Part shown: one piece after another, positions 1 through 7,907 of the stretch
How positions within the stretch are numbered: the stretch's first letter is position 1
How the letters are laid out: every line of letters starts with the position of its first letter
DNA from: Sodaliphilus pleomorphus
GTDB taxonomy: Bacteria > Bacteroidota > Bacteroidia > Bacteroidales > Muribaculaceae
Reading direction: 5' to 3'
Assembly: GCF_009676955.1 (NCBI RefSeq)
Contig: NZ_CP045696.1
Location: forward strand, 3,276,671 to 3,340,670
Length of the DNA stretch: 64,000 bases
The notes under the pieces: model-generated
Told to the model about the DNA's origin: nothing
The model's input: only the letters and a program-made list of their open reading frames with translations
Database searches by the model: none
Program-made: the position numbers and the translations under genes

Positions 1-11
1 TCGCAGTATAC

Positions 12-47
12 AACAACGGGGGCTCGGTCAAGAGAGCCCCCGTTGTT
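12..47. terminator. Strong GC-rich hairpin, probable bidirectional terminator
   Basis: A perfect 13-bp stem (13-25 with 34-46, extendable by one A-T pair) encloses an 8-nt loop. Five G-C pairs form the core, and short A and T runs sit at the two feet. It probably ends a gene lying left of the window. From 48 to 230 I see no gene. Confidence 0.7.
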
Positions 48-230
48 TATGTAGTGTCGTGTTGTAACTTTGGAGTCGTGTTTATTTAACCCACATTGCA
101 GATATGTCTCATGTAACTGATTGATTCTCAGTATTGGCATTTTTTTGAGGGTGGCTTTGGGTATACCACGGATTTTCTGGACTTCCAGTCTTTGGAGAGG
201 TGGTAAAAATGATCGACAAGCAAAAAGTGA

Positions 231-728
231 ATGAACTGGCATTGGAACACAAGGCCAATATGCGAGGTGTATCGAAGACGCTGGCAGATAGAGACGCTTT
301 ATCGACGTCTGAAGCAAAACTTCCCCTTGAAGTATTTACTTGGAGACAATCAGAATGCTATGCGGATCCAGATATGGGTTAGTATGATTGCATGGCTGTT
401 GATGCAGGTCATAAAGAAACAGGTAAAGCGCAAATGGAGCCTGTCAAATCTTATGACATCAGTCCACATTCTGATAAACTCCTACATCGGTCTCTACGAT
501 TTTCTTAATGTGCCGGAAGCACAGTGGGTCAGAGTCGTCGAAAAGAGGCGAAAGATCCTTGACGAATCTTGGGCGAACTCCTTATTTGGAGACATGAGGG
601 GGACCAATTTAGAAAATCAGAAGTCGATAACTCATTTACAGCAAGTTACAGAGGGGGAAATTGTAAATCTGAAGTTTTATCGGACAGCAATAGTTTGCGG
701 TCTTTCTTTCATGGGCGTATATGATTAA
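231..728 (+). pseudogene. IS4-family transposase, C-terminal fragment
   Basis: The 165-residue reading frame is the C-terminal part of an IS4-type DDE transposase. The family signature Y-(2)-R-(3)-E-(6)-K is present near residues 14-28 (YRRRWQIE followed by RRLK), then NFPLKYLLGDNQNA and IQIW, as in Bacteroides IS4-like enzymes. The E of the DDE triad lies in this motif. The two upstream aspartates and the whole N-terminal half are missing, and a TGA lies directly before the first ATG in frame, so no full-length enzyme can be made. No terminal inverted repeats were recognised. The overlapping frame at 200-382 is not a recognisable protein. The assignment is confident; activity is very unlikely. 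Confidence 0.82.
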
Positions 729-895
729 ATTGCGGTGCAAAGATACGAATAAAAATCATAAGTTGTGTCAGTCTGATTTAAACTTTATTGTATTTTATAC
801 ATTATACTCAAAAAGTATGATTATTTATTGATTATGGCGTTTTAGCTGTAACAATGGGTTTTTATAAAAAAAGTATAATAGTATGATTAGTATGA

Positions 896-925
896 TTTGC
901 AATCCAAGAAATTTTCATACCTTTG
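896..925 (+). promoter_or_regulatory. Putative Bacteroidota promoter for the chimeric ORF
   Basis: TTTG at 896-899 and TACCTTTG at 918-925, 18 bp apart, match the TTTG/TAnnTTTG pattern. The predicted leader to the ATG at 988 is about 55 nt. Apart from this promoter, the 259 bases between the IS4 remnant and 988 are AT-rich and empty. Confidence 0.5.
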
Positions 926-987
926 CAGTTGAAATAACAGAATAAGGCCATCCGACCATAATTGCAACAACCAACAACATATTGATT

Positions 988-1413
988 ATGGCAAAGATAG
1001 GTTACATCATGGCAGCCGCCCACTATGACAAACTGGAGGAAGACCGACAGTGGATGCAGGAGTATGGCTGTGTGAAGATCGTCGTAGAGAACGATGCTGA
1101 CGAGAAGAGCCGTCAGTTGTGGAAACAGCTGATGATTGCCCTGGAACGCGGCGATGAGCTTGTCATCAGCAAAGGAAGTGTGATGATGAACAACCCCAAT
1201 GAGTTATCAGAACCTGCGACAGGATTCTATTGCGGCAACGATAGCAATGCAAAGGATGCAGTCAGGGAAATCCTTCATGATTTTGGATGGACAGACACTT
1301 TCGACATGGGCGATATTTCCATGTCTCACTACACTGAAATGTTAGGTGCATTCTGGGTTCCTGTATTCGGACAGTTGAATACTATGCACTGGGGGTTCAG
1401 ACTTGTCAGGTAA
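988..1413 (+). CDS. Chimeric ORF: resolvase-like N-terminus joined to NAD(P)-reductase C-terminus
   Basis: This 141-residue protein has two unrelated halves. Residues 1-62 (MAKIGYIM, then DRQWMQEYGC, WKQLM and ERGDELVISK) resemble the N-terminal domain of serine-recombinase-like proteins of Bacteroidota. Residues from about 63 to the end (GNDSNAKDAVREILHDFGW, DMGDIS, then a terminal FRLVR) resemble the C-terminal third of F420/NADPH-dependent reductase-like proteins, including their natural end. The join falls near 1171-1176. Neither half is complete: the recombinase lacks its catalytic remainder and DNA-binding part, and the reductase lacks its Rossmann fold. I chose the ATG at 988 over the TTG six bases upstream. 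The ORF has a plausible promoter but lies between IS remnants, so it may be a recombination scar rather than a working gene. The domain assignments are family knowledge from memory, not a search result. Confidence 0.6.
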   Translation: MAKIGYIMAAAHYDKLEEDRQWMQEYGCVKIVVENDADEKSRQLWKQLMIALERGDELVISKGSVMMNNPNELSEPATGFYCGNDSNAKDAVREILHDFGWTDTFDMGDISMSHYTEMLGAFWVPVFGQLNTMHWGFRLVR

Positions 1414-1596
1414 TGTTTATGTATCGGGTGATTTCAATCAAGTAAATTCCAATTTAGCAAACAGAAACAAATATGAAATACCGAGACACTGACCATCTTT
1501 CTGCTTCTGTTGGCAACAGTGTTATTTCGCTATATATAAATAAGGTATTATTCCAGAAGCATGAATAAAAGAAAACATTTGAATATCTGCCTCGAC

Positions 1597-2511
1597 ATGA
1601 ACTATCATCAAATACTTGAGAATATTTACATGGACATCCGTCCATATGCACAAGTGGGCAAGCAAGCCGACTACATTCCCGCTCTTGCCTCGGTAGACCC
1701 CGACCAATTCGGCATCTGCATCAACACACTGCAAGGCGATGAATATGCACTGGGGCAAGCCGACACGCGTTTCTCCATACAGAGCATCTCTAAAGTGTTC
1801 AGTCTTGCCTACTGCATGAGCATCCTTGGCGATAATATATGGCTGCGCATGGACAAAGAGCCATCGGGCACTGCGTTCAACTCGCTCATACAACTAGAAC
1901 TTGAGAAAGGCTATCCACGTAATCCCTTCATCAATGCCGGGGCCATCGTCATGTCCGACATTCTGCTCAGCCACCTCTCACATCCCCGCGAAGACTACAT
2001 CGCCTTCATCCGCGAGATCAGCCACAACGACACCATCAACTACAATGACGTGGTGGTGCGTTCTGAGGAAAGCCAAGGATACCTCAATGCGGCCATTGCC
2101 AATCTGCTGAAGTACTACCACAACATCGACAACGACATCGCCGACGTTCTGCATTTCTATTTCCTCACCTGCTCCGTTGAAATGAGCTGCAAAGAACTGT
2201 CGCAGGCATTTCTGGCCTTTGCCAACCATCGGCAGTCGTTCGACTATCATGGTGTGAGCCTCACCTCATCGCAAGTGAAGAGAATCAATGCCATCATGCA
2301 GACCTGTGGCTTCTACGACGAGGCTGGCGAGTTCTCCTACCTTGTAGGACTACCCGGAAAAAGCGGTGTGGGCGGAGGCATCGCCGCCATTTATCCATCC
2401 CGCTATTCCGTAGCGGTATGGAGTCCGCGACTCAACGAGAAAGGCAATTCGGTCATGGGAATGAAAGCACTTGAACTACTCACCACCGAAACGGAAGAGT
2501 CTATTTTCTAA
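1597..2511 (+). CDS. glsA: Glutaminase A
   Basis: A serine-dependent beta-lactamase-fold glutaminase that hydrolyses L-glutamine to L-glutamate and ammonia. In enteric and gut bacteria such enzymes support acid resistance, since ammonia consumes protons. The catalytic S-x-x-K motif is at residues 63-66 (SISK). NPFINAGAI and the C-terminal GLPGKSGVGGGI block are also typical. The ATG at 1597 gives 304 residues, close to the usual 305-310; an ATG at 1561 would add 12 non-conserved residues. No glutamate decarboxylase or antiporter gene is adjacent. The gene sits between IS remnants with no clear promoter, which suggests acquisition or rearrangement. The 183 bases upstream contain only a weak signal-peptide-like frame. 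Confidence 0.93.
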   Translation: MNYHQILENIYMDIRPYAQVGKQADYIPALASVDPDQFGICINTLQGDEYALGQADTRFSIQSISKVFSLAYCMSILGDNIWLRMDKEPSGTAFNSLIQLELEKGYPRNPFINAGAIVMSDILLSHLSHPREDYIAFIREISHNDTINYNDVVVRSEESQGYLNAAIANLLKYYHNIDNDIADVLHFYFLTCSVEMSCKELSQAFLAFANHRQSFDYHGVSLTSSQVKRINAIMQTCGFYDEAGEFSYLVGLPGKSGVGGGIAAIYPSRYSVAVWSPRLNEKGNSVMGMKALELLTTETEESIF

Positions 2512-2576
2512 GAGTGGATTGTGTTTTCTAGCATAGAACTCGCTCATGTGGGCGGATTCCATAAGCAAGTGCAAAG

Positions 2577-2962
2577 TTAGGCTATTTTTTCTTTAATCAT
2601 GTCTTTGGGCTTGCGAAATCCGTTTTTCTTTCTTGGCCTGTTGTTTAATTTTTCGATAATGCTCTTGACATATATCCTTGAAATACCCCTAAAGTCCGTC
2701 TTCTTCGGAATAGTTCAAAAACACGGCTGCGGACATAGGGAGCGATACGGCGATTGCCCGGTGTCCTTGCCTTACGCCGTTTGACTTTCAATACGGCCGT
2801 ACGTGCGTCATAAACGCCTTTAGCATTAGAATTACGCCTTCGCTCACGAGAAACCGTGCTTACTGACACACCAATAGTCTCGGCTATGAAACTAAGTGAG
2901 AATTTCTTTTGGAGTAGCACACTTATTGTGTATCTTTGCTCCGAGGTTAATTGTTTATACAT
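2577..2962 (-). pseudogene. IS30-family transposase gene with internal deletion
   Basis: Reading leftwards from the ATG at 2962, the first roughly 85 residues are the helix-turn-helix N-terminus of an IS30-type transposase (MYKQLTSEQRYTISVLLQ, then SFIAETIGVSVSTVSRE). After about 2716 the frame becomes meaningless. In another frame, from about 2711 to a TAA at 2577-2579, is the typical IS30 C-terminus: PKKTDF, then EKLNNRPRK and GFRKP. The whole DDE catalytic core, roughly 200 codons, is missing between them, and the two remaining parts are out of frame. The element is dead but its truncated frame could still encode a small DNA-binding peptide. I could not define terminal inverted repeats. 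Confidence 0.85.
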
Positions 2963-2963
2963 T

Positions 2964-3025
2964 GCAATACAAAATTAATTAATCTTAGGGAGGGGAACGA
3001 AGGTTCTCCTCTTTTTTTGTATTGC
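2964..3025. repeat. 11-bp inverted repeat enclosing a hairpin
   Basis: GCAATACAAAA at 2964-2974 and its exact reverse complement at 3015-3025 flank an internal hairpin at 2990-3011. The left arm lies just before the IS30 start codon on the minus strand. This could be a nested RNA structure or the boundary of the insertion; the sequence alone does not decide. Confidence 0.55.
2990..3018 (+). terminator. Rho-independent terminator-like hairpin
   Basis: A 9-bp stem (2990-2998 with 3003-3011, one G-U pair) with loop GAAG is followed by seven T residues at 3012-3018. It is oriented to stop plus-strand transcription arriving from the glsA/IS30 side. Confidence 0.6.
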
Positions 3026-3048
3026 TTAAGTTATCCGCAAATGCTCTT

Positions 3049-3067
3049 TGGGGGCTTCGCGCCCCCA
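3049..3067. repeat. GC-rich hairpin downstream of murU
   Basis: TGGGGGC at 3049-3055 pairs with GCCCCCA at 3061-3067 over a 5-nt loop. It lies 80 bases beyond the murU stop codon on the minus strand and has no T tract. It may be a 3' stabiliser or a factor-dependent stop. I see no gene between 3026 and 3147. Confidence 0.45.
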
Positions 3068-3147
3068 GCCGCAAGGCAAACCTCCGCGGTGTTTTTCATG
3101 GGTTAATGCACCCCACAGAGTTTTGCACTTCTAATTGAAATTAGCAA

Positions 3148-3906
3148 TCATCCGCTGCAATGTAGGTTAAACAGGCTTTCGGCTTGTGCAAGTGTATCGG
3201 GCTTGCCCACATCAAGCCAGGTGTAGTCTTCTCTGGGTTGATAGCCATGAATGGCATGCTTGCCGCACTCGTCAACATAGAAGGGGGTGATTGAAAACAC
3301 ACGTTCTCCGCGTGCATAGTCCTCAAGCAAAGGAAAAATTTTGGGCGAAATCATGTGAATGCCTCCAAATGCCAGCTCGTTGTACTCTCCTGGCTTGTAG
3401 TTGAAACCTTTGGGCTTGGTTTCACCTGTTTTCTTGTTGATCCACCCCCGCAACTGGTTGGTGTTGTCAAACAGCAGGTACCGTTGTGTGACACGGGGCT
3501 TCACGAGAATGGTCGATAGGGTATCGCTCTGCTTGGCATAGTCGTACATTGCCTTGAGGTCGATATCGGTCAGAATGTCGGCATTGTGAACCAAAAAGGG
3601 CTCATCGTCGCCTTCCAGAAATTTTCTTGCCTTGAGCAGGCCGCCGCCAGTGTCGAGCAGCAAGTCGCGCTCGTCGCTGATGTGAATGTTGAGCCCGAAA
3701 TTGCTCTTTTCTTCAAGAAATTTCACAATCTTGTCGCCAAAATGGTGTATGTTGATTGTGATGTCGTCAAAGCCCGACTCGGCTATGTGAGTGATTACTC
3801 GCTCAAGCATGGTCTTGCCGCCTACGGTCACAAGTGCCTTGGGGCGGTCGTTGGTGAGTGGCCGCAGGCGTGTTCCCAAACCTGCGGCAAAAATCATTGC
3901 TTTCAT
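3148..3906 (-). CDS. murU: MurU-like sugar-1-phosphate nucleotidylyltransferase
   Basis: A 252-residue NTP-transferase-fold enzyme. The nucleotide-binding signature GLGTRLRPLTNDRPKA is at residues 9-24, and later motifs include LVHNADI and a C-terminal TWLDVGKP. Enzymes of this type join a nucleoside monophosphate to a sugar-1-phosphate. The position 13 bases after an AmgK-type kinase suggests the MurU role: MurNAc-1-phosphate (or a related amino sugar) plus UTP to UDP-sugar, which feeds peptidoglycan precursors and bypasses de novo synthesis. The ATG at 3906 fits the family start; a TTG four codons upstream would add MHTP. Substrate identity is inferred from context, and a mannose- or glucose-1-phosphate enzyme is the alternative. 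Confidence 0.82.
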   Translation of the reverse strand: MKAMIFAAGLGTRLRPLTNDRPKALVTVGGKTMLERVITHIAESGFDDITINIHHFGDKIVKFLEEKSNFGLNIHISDERDLLLDTGGGLLKARKFLEGDDEPFLVHNADILTDIDLKAMYDYAKQSDTLSTILVKPRVTQRYLLFDNTNQLRGWINKKTGETKPKGFNYKPGEYNELAFGGIHMISPKIFPLLEDYARGERVFSITPFYVDECGKHAIHGYQPREDYTWLDVGKPDTLAQAESLFNLHCSG

Positions 3907-3919
3907 GGGGGTGTGCAAC

Positions 3920-5353
3920 TCATTTTTGGGCAGGGCTGAACACCTGCTCTATATTCTGCTCGCGATGCACGAGCTCTACTTTCACGTTGAATTTCTTGTG
4001 TATGTGCTCGGCCATGTGCTGGGCGCAGTACACCGATCGGTGCTGGCCACCCGTGCAGCCAAAACACACCATCAGGTTGGTGAAGCGCCGCTCGATATAG
4101 CGCTTTACCGATGCGTCGACAAGTGCATAGCAATGGTCGAGGAAGGTGAGAATCTCGCCGTCGTCTTCCAGAAACTTTATTACAGGTTCGTCGAGGCCTA
4201 TATAGGGCTTGTAGCGGTCGTACTTGCCTGGGTTGTTGCATGCGCGGCAATCAAACACATAGCCGCCGCCATTGCCCGAGGCATCGTTGGGGATGCCTTT
4301 CTTGTAGGCAAAACTCATGACTTTCACCGTGAGCATGTGTTTTTGTATCTCGTCGGTAAATTGCGACATGTTTACAAGATTGTTGAGCACTTGGTTGAGA
4401 TAGGGGTATTCTTCGTAGGGGTGCTTGAGCAGTTCACGCAGGTTGTTGATTGCAAACGGCACGCTCTGCATGAAATGAGGTTTTTTCTCGAAGTAACCTC
4501 TGAAGCCATAGGCACCCAGCACCTGTAACGTGCGGAAGAGGACAAAATGCCGCAACTGGCGGTGGAAAGCCTCGTTGTCGACAGTCATGTATTGTTTTAA
4601 TTCCTCGATATATACTTGTATGAGCTCCTCTCGCAGGCTTTGCGGGAAGTTGGCTTTGGCCTGCCACAAGAACGATGCCACATCGTAGAAGAAAGGCCCC
4701 TTGCGGCCACCTTGAAAGTCGATGAACCACGGCTCTCCGTCTTTTATCATCACGTTTCTCGATTGGAAATCGCGATACATGAAGGTGGAGTTGCCACTGC
4801 GCAGCAACACATCGCACAGCTTGTGGAAGTCGTCTTCGAGCTGCCCCTCGTTAAACTCCAGCCCGGTGGCTTTCAAAAAACAATATTTGAAATAGTTCAA
4901 ATCCCAAAATATGCTTCTCGCGTCAAAAGCACTGGCTGGGTAGCAGTGGGAGAAGTCCATGTCTTGTGCACCCACAAATTGGAACTTGCACAATGCCTTG
5001 ATGGTCTTGGCGAGCATTTGCTTCTCGTCTTCGCTGAACACACGGGTCTTGCGACCCTTTTCCATGAAATTGAACAATATGGTGTCGCCCAAGTCCTCTT
5101 GTATATAGGCCATGTGGTCGTCGCTTGCTTCCAGAACTCTGGGCACTGGCAACCCTTTGCCTACAAAGTGCTTGTCCATGTAGAGGAAAGCCTCGTTTTC
5201 TTCCTTGATTTCTCCCAGCACGCCTATGATTGAGCGTTGGCCCTTGAGCCTGAAGTATCGGCGGTTGGAGCCCGATGCGGGCATCTCAATCACTTCGACT
5301 GGGTAAGAGCCCACTACATTCTTGTATAATTCTTTTAAAATGTCAGAATTCAT
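3920..5353 (-). CDS. amgK: Amino-sugar kinase (AmgK-like) fused to RapZ C-terminal domain
   Basis: A 477-residue two-domain protein. Residues 1-330 are an aminoglycoside-phosphotransferase-fold kinase: a glycine/serine nucleotide loop near 27-34, catalytic loop YRDFQSRN at 193-200 (D195, N200) and the metal-binding D212 in WFIDFQGG. AmgK enzymes phosphorylate MurNAc or GlcNAc at the anomeric position. Residues about 341-477 match the C-terminal domain of RapZ, with FDCRACNNPG and CTGGQHRS (433-440). In E. coli RapZ this domain binds glucosamine-6-phosphate and small RNA and controls GlmS synthesis. The RapZ P-loop domain is absent. MurU follows after 13 bases, and the gene has its own promoter at 5378-5409. 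The fusion suggests that flux or sensing of amino-sugar phosphates is linked to recycling; that role is inference. Confidence 0.88.
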   Translation of the reverse strand: MNSDILKELYKNVVGSYPVEVIEMPASGSNRRYFRLKGQRSIIGVLGEIKEENEAFLYMDKHFVGKGLPVPRVLEASDDHMAYIQEDLGDTILFNFMEKGRKTRVFSEDEKQMLAKTIKALCKFQFVGAQDMDFSHCYPASAFDARSIFWDLNYFKYCFLKATGLEFNEGQLEDDFHKLCDVLLRSGNSTFMYRDFQSRNVMIKDGEPWFIDFQGGRKGPFFYDVASFLWQAKANFPQSLREELIQVYIEELKQYMTVDNEAFHRQLRHFVLFRTLQVLGAYGFRGYFEKKPHFMQSVPFAINNLRELLKHPYEEYPYLNQVLNNLVNMSQFTDEIQKHMLTVKVMSFAYKKGIPNDASGNGGGYVFDCRACNNPGKYDRYKPYIGLDEPVIKFLEDDGEILTFLDHCYALVDASVKRYIERRFTNLMVCFGCTGGQHRSVYCAQHMAEHIHKKFNVKVELVHREQNIEQVFSPAQK

Positions 5354-5377
5354 GTTTTCTTAAATTTAAAGAACGAG

Positions 5378-5409
5378 CAAAGTTAATTTAAAACGAGAAT
5401 ACTCGCAAA
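5378..5409 (-). promoter_or_regulatory. Promoter of amgK-murU with inverted repeat in the spacer
   Basis: On the minus strand TTTG (5409-5406) and TAACTTTG (5385-5378) are exactly 20 bp apart, a full match to the Bacteroidota consensus. An interrupted palindrome, CGAG-N4-CTCG (5394-5405), lies inside the spacer next to TTTG and could be an operator. Confidence 0.72.
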
Positions 5410-5417
5410 CATAATTA

Positions 5418-6998
5418 TTAAAATTCTGATGTGAAGTGGAATTTGATCTTGGGGAAGTCCTGTTGCGCAATCGACAGCACATAGCTGCTGTCGGCCAGAA
5501 ACACATCGCGCCCCTCGCGGTCAAGTGCCATGAACTGGTGCTTGCGGCGCTTGAATGCCTCGAGGGCCTCATCGTCGTCGCTCTCTATCCAGCAGGCTTT
5601 GTACAGGTGCACGGGTTCCCAACGGCAGCTTGCTCCATACTCGTGCAGCAATCTGTACTGTATCACTTCAAATTGCAGCTGCCCCACGGTGCCTATGATT
5701 TTGCGATTGTTGAACTGGTTCACAAAGAGCTGGGCCACGCCTTCGTCCATGAGCTGCTCGATGCCCTTGTTGAGCTGCTTGGTCTTCATCGGGTCGGTAT
5801 TCTCAATATACTTGAACATCTCGGGCGAGAAGCTGGGCAGCCCCTTGAAGTGAATTTTTTCACCCTCGGTGAGCGTGTCGCCTATCTTGAACACTCCGTT
5901 GTCGGGCAGACCCACGACATCGCCGGGATACACCTCGTCGATGATTTCTTTTTTCTGTGCCATGAAAGCGGTGGGGGCGGTGAAGCGCATCTGCTTGTCG
6001 CTACGCACGTGATAGTAGTATTGATTGCGGTGAAACACTCCCGAGCACACTTTCACAAAGGCAATACAGCTGCGGTGGTTGGGGTCCATGTTGGCTTGTA
6101 TCTTAAACACAAAGCCCGTGAACTTCTCTTCGCCAGGTTCCACCACACGCTCTACGGCCTGTGTGGGCTGAGGCGAGGGGGCAATGTGGATGAAGCAGTC
6201 GAGCAATTCTTTCACGCCAAAGGTGTTGAGCGCCGAGCCGAAGAATACTGGAGCCAAGTGGCCGTCGAGATAGTCGAGCTCGTCGAAGGGGGGGTACACA
6301 CCGTCGATGAGCTCGATGTCGTCACGCAGCTTTTGGGCATCGTCTTTGCCCACCACCTCATCGATGTGAGGGTCGTTGATGTCTTTGATTTCCATGCGTT
6401 CAGTCACATGTTGCTTGTCGGGCTTAAACAGGCTCAAGTCATGCTCATAAATGTTGTACACGCCTTTAAATTTTGCCCCCATGTTGATGGGCCAGCTCAA
6501 CGGGCGCACCTTGATCTTGAGCTCGTTTTCGAGTTCGTCGAGAATGTCGAACGGGTCGCGCCCCTCGCGGTCCATTTTGTTTACAAAGATAATGACGGGA
6601 GTGTTGCGCATGCGGCACACCTCCATTAGTCTCCTTGTTTGTTGCTCAACACCCTTGGCTGCGTCGATCACAATGATCACGCTGTCGACAGCTGTGAGTG
6701 TTCTGAATGTGTCTTCGGCAAAGTCCTGGTGGCCTGGAGTGTCGAGAATGTTGATTTTGAATCCTTCATATTCAAAGCCCATGACCGATGTTGCCACCGA
6801 GATGCCGCGTTGCTTTTCGATCTCCATCCAGTCGCTTGTCGCTGTTTTCTTTATCTTGTTGGACTTGACTGCACCGGCTACATGTATTGCACCGCCAAAG
6901 AGTAGCAACTTCTCGGTAAGTGTCGTTTTACCGGCATCGGGGTGCGAGATGATGGCAAATGTGCGTCGTTTCTTGATTTCGTCAGTTAAATTGGCCAC
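5418..6998 (-). CDS. prfC: Peptide chain release factor 3
   Basis: A 526-residue translational GTPase that recycles RF1 and RF2 from the ribosome after peptide release. The GTPase motifs are clear: P-loop SHPDAGKTT at 18-26, DTPGH at 86-90, NKMD at 140-143. The length agrees with E. coli RF3 (529). The start is GTG at 6998; translation there gives the conserved opening [20 protein letters not shown] and no ATG lies nearby. It follows rfbD by 24 bases, in the same order known from other Bacteroidales. Its cognate factor gene prfA is at 32107. Confidence 0.97.
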   Translation of the reverse strand: MANLTDEIKKRRTFAIISHPDAGKTTLTEKLLLFGGAIHVAGAVKSNKIKKTATSDWMEIEKQRGISVATSVMGFEYEGFKINILDTPGHQDFAEDTFRTLTAVDSVIIVIDAAKGVEQQTRRLMEVCRMRNTPVIIFVNKMDREGRDPFDILDELENELKIKVRPLSWPINMGAKFKGVYNIYEHDLSLFKPDKQHVTERMEIKDINDPHIDEVVGKDDAQKLRDDIELIDGVYPPFDELDYLDGHLAPVFFGSALNTFGVKELLDCFIHIAPSPQPTQAVERVVEPGEEKFTGFVFKIQANMDPNHRSCIAFVKVCSGVFHRNQYYYHVRSDKQMRFTAPTAFMAQKKEIIDEVYPGDVVGLPDNGVFKIGDTLTEGEKIHFKGLPSFSPEMFKYIENTDPMKTKQLNKGIEQLMDEGVAQLFVNQFNNRKIIGTVGQLQFEVIQYRLLHEYGASCRWEPVHLYKACWIESDDDEALEAFKRRKHQFMALDREGRDVFLADSSYVLSIAQQDFPKIKFHFTSEF

Positions 6999-7022
6999 TG
7001 TGTATTGTATTGTTAGATGTGA

Positions 7023-7895
7023 TTATTCGTTATGAGTTGTGATGCGTGCGATGCAGTGGGCAAGGCTGTCGACCCAGTAGGGAATTACTGTGTTGAATGT
7101 TGCTTTAAACTTGCTCTTGTCGAGCACGCTGTAGTGAGGACGGTGAGCGCGTGTGGGGTACTCCTGGGTGCGGCAGGGCAGTACTGTGCAGGTTTCGATA
7201 CCTGCCAGGCGGTGTATGGCCTGGGCAAAATCATACCATGAGATAGCTCCCTCGTCGCTGAAGTGGTAGATGCCGCTGTGCCATGCGGGAGCATCAATGA
7301 CGATCATGACTGCTGCGGCCAGGTCCTTGGCATAGGTGGGAGTCCCCACTTGGTCAAAAATCACCTTGAGCTGCTTTTTTTCATGGCCTAAATTGATCAT
7401 TGTTTTCACAAAATTGTGCCCGTAGGGAGAATACAGCCACGCCGTGCGCAGTATTACACTGTCGGGGGCAATCTCCAGGAGTTGTTTCTCTCCTTTGAGC
7501 TTTGTCTCGCCGTACACCGAGACGGGGCATGTCGCGTCGTCCTCGCGGTAAGGCCTGAAGTTCTCTCCATTGAATACGTAGTCGGTAGAGATTTGCACCA
7601 TCTTGGCACCATGATTGTGGGCAGCTTCGGCAAGCAAGGCCACGGCATGGGCGTTGAGCCTTGCACACAGCTCGGGGGCGTCTTCGGCTTTGTCGACTGC
7701 GGTGTAGGCCGCACAGTTCACCAAATAGTCAACTGTGTGATTGTCGAAGAACGAATCTACATCGCCTTTAGAAGTGATGTCGAGCTCGTTGACGTCGGTG
7801 AAATAGGCGACAACATCCTCTCGGCGGGTCAGAATGTTTCTCATCTCGTTGCCAAGTTGGCCGTTGGCGCCTGTGACTAATATATGTTTTGACAT
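7023..7895 (-). CDS. rfbD: dTDP-4-dehydrorhamnose reductase
   Basis: A 290-residue extended short-chain dehydrogenase that performs the last step of dTDP-L-rhamnose synthesis. The nucleotide-binding GANGQLG is at 9-15, STDYVFNG at 103-110, and the catalytic Y128-x3-K132 in VYGETK. The other rhamnose genes (rfbA, rfbB, rfbC) are not in the window. It lies 12 bases downstream of the DUF4924 gene and 24 bases upstream of prfC, so it is probably co-transcribed with housekeeping genes rather than within a polysaccharide cluster. Confidence 0.95.
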   Translation of the reverse strand: MSKHILVTGANGQLGNEMRNILTRREDVVAYFTDVNELDITSKGDVDSFFDNHTVDYLVNCAAYTAVDKAEDAPELCARLNAHAVALLAEAAHNHGAKMVQISTDYVFNGENFRPYREDDATCPVSVYGETKLKGEKQLLEIAPDSVILRTAWLYSPYGHNFVKTMINLGHEKKQLKVIFDQVGTPTYAKDLAAAVMIVIDAPAWHSGIYHFSDEGAISWYDFAQAIHRLAGIETCTVLPCRTQEYPTRAHRPHYSVLDKSKFKATFNTVIPYWVDSLAHCIARITTHNE

Positions 7896-7907
7896 AGCGC
7901 GTGAGTG

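Noticed and set aside
738..745. Minus-strand TATCTTTG element between the IS4 remnant and the chimeric ORF
   Set aside because: It matches the -7 consensus, but no minus-strand gene lies downstream, so it is likely chance or an IS leftover.
1473..1569. Signal-peptide-like hydrophobic sequence (TIFLLLLATVLF) just upstream of glsA
   Set aside because: It needs a frameshift after the ATG and stops after about 22 residues. It may be a relic, but it cannot be supported as a gene.
2599..2784. 61-residue hydrophobic plus-strand ORF
   Set aside because: It is antisense to the IS30 remnant; its hydrophobicity mirrors the A/T-rich codons of that gene.
3049..3067. Possible integron attC-like site
   Set aside because: The hairpin is too short, lacks the core sites and has no cassette or integrase nearby.
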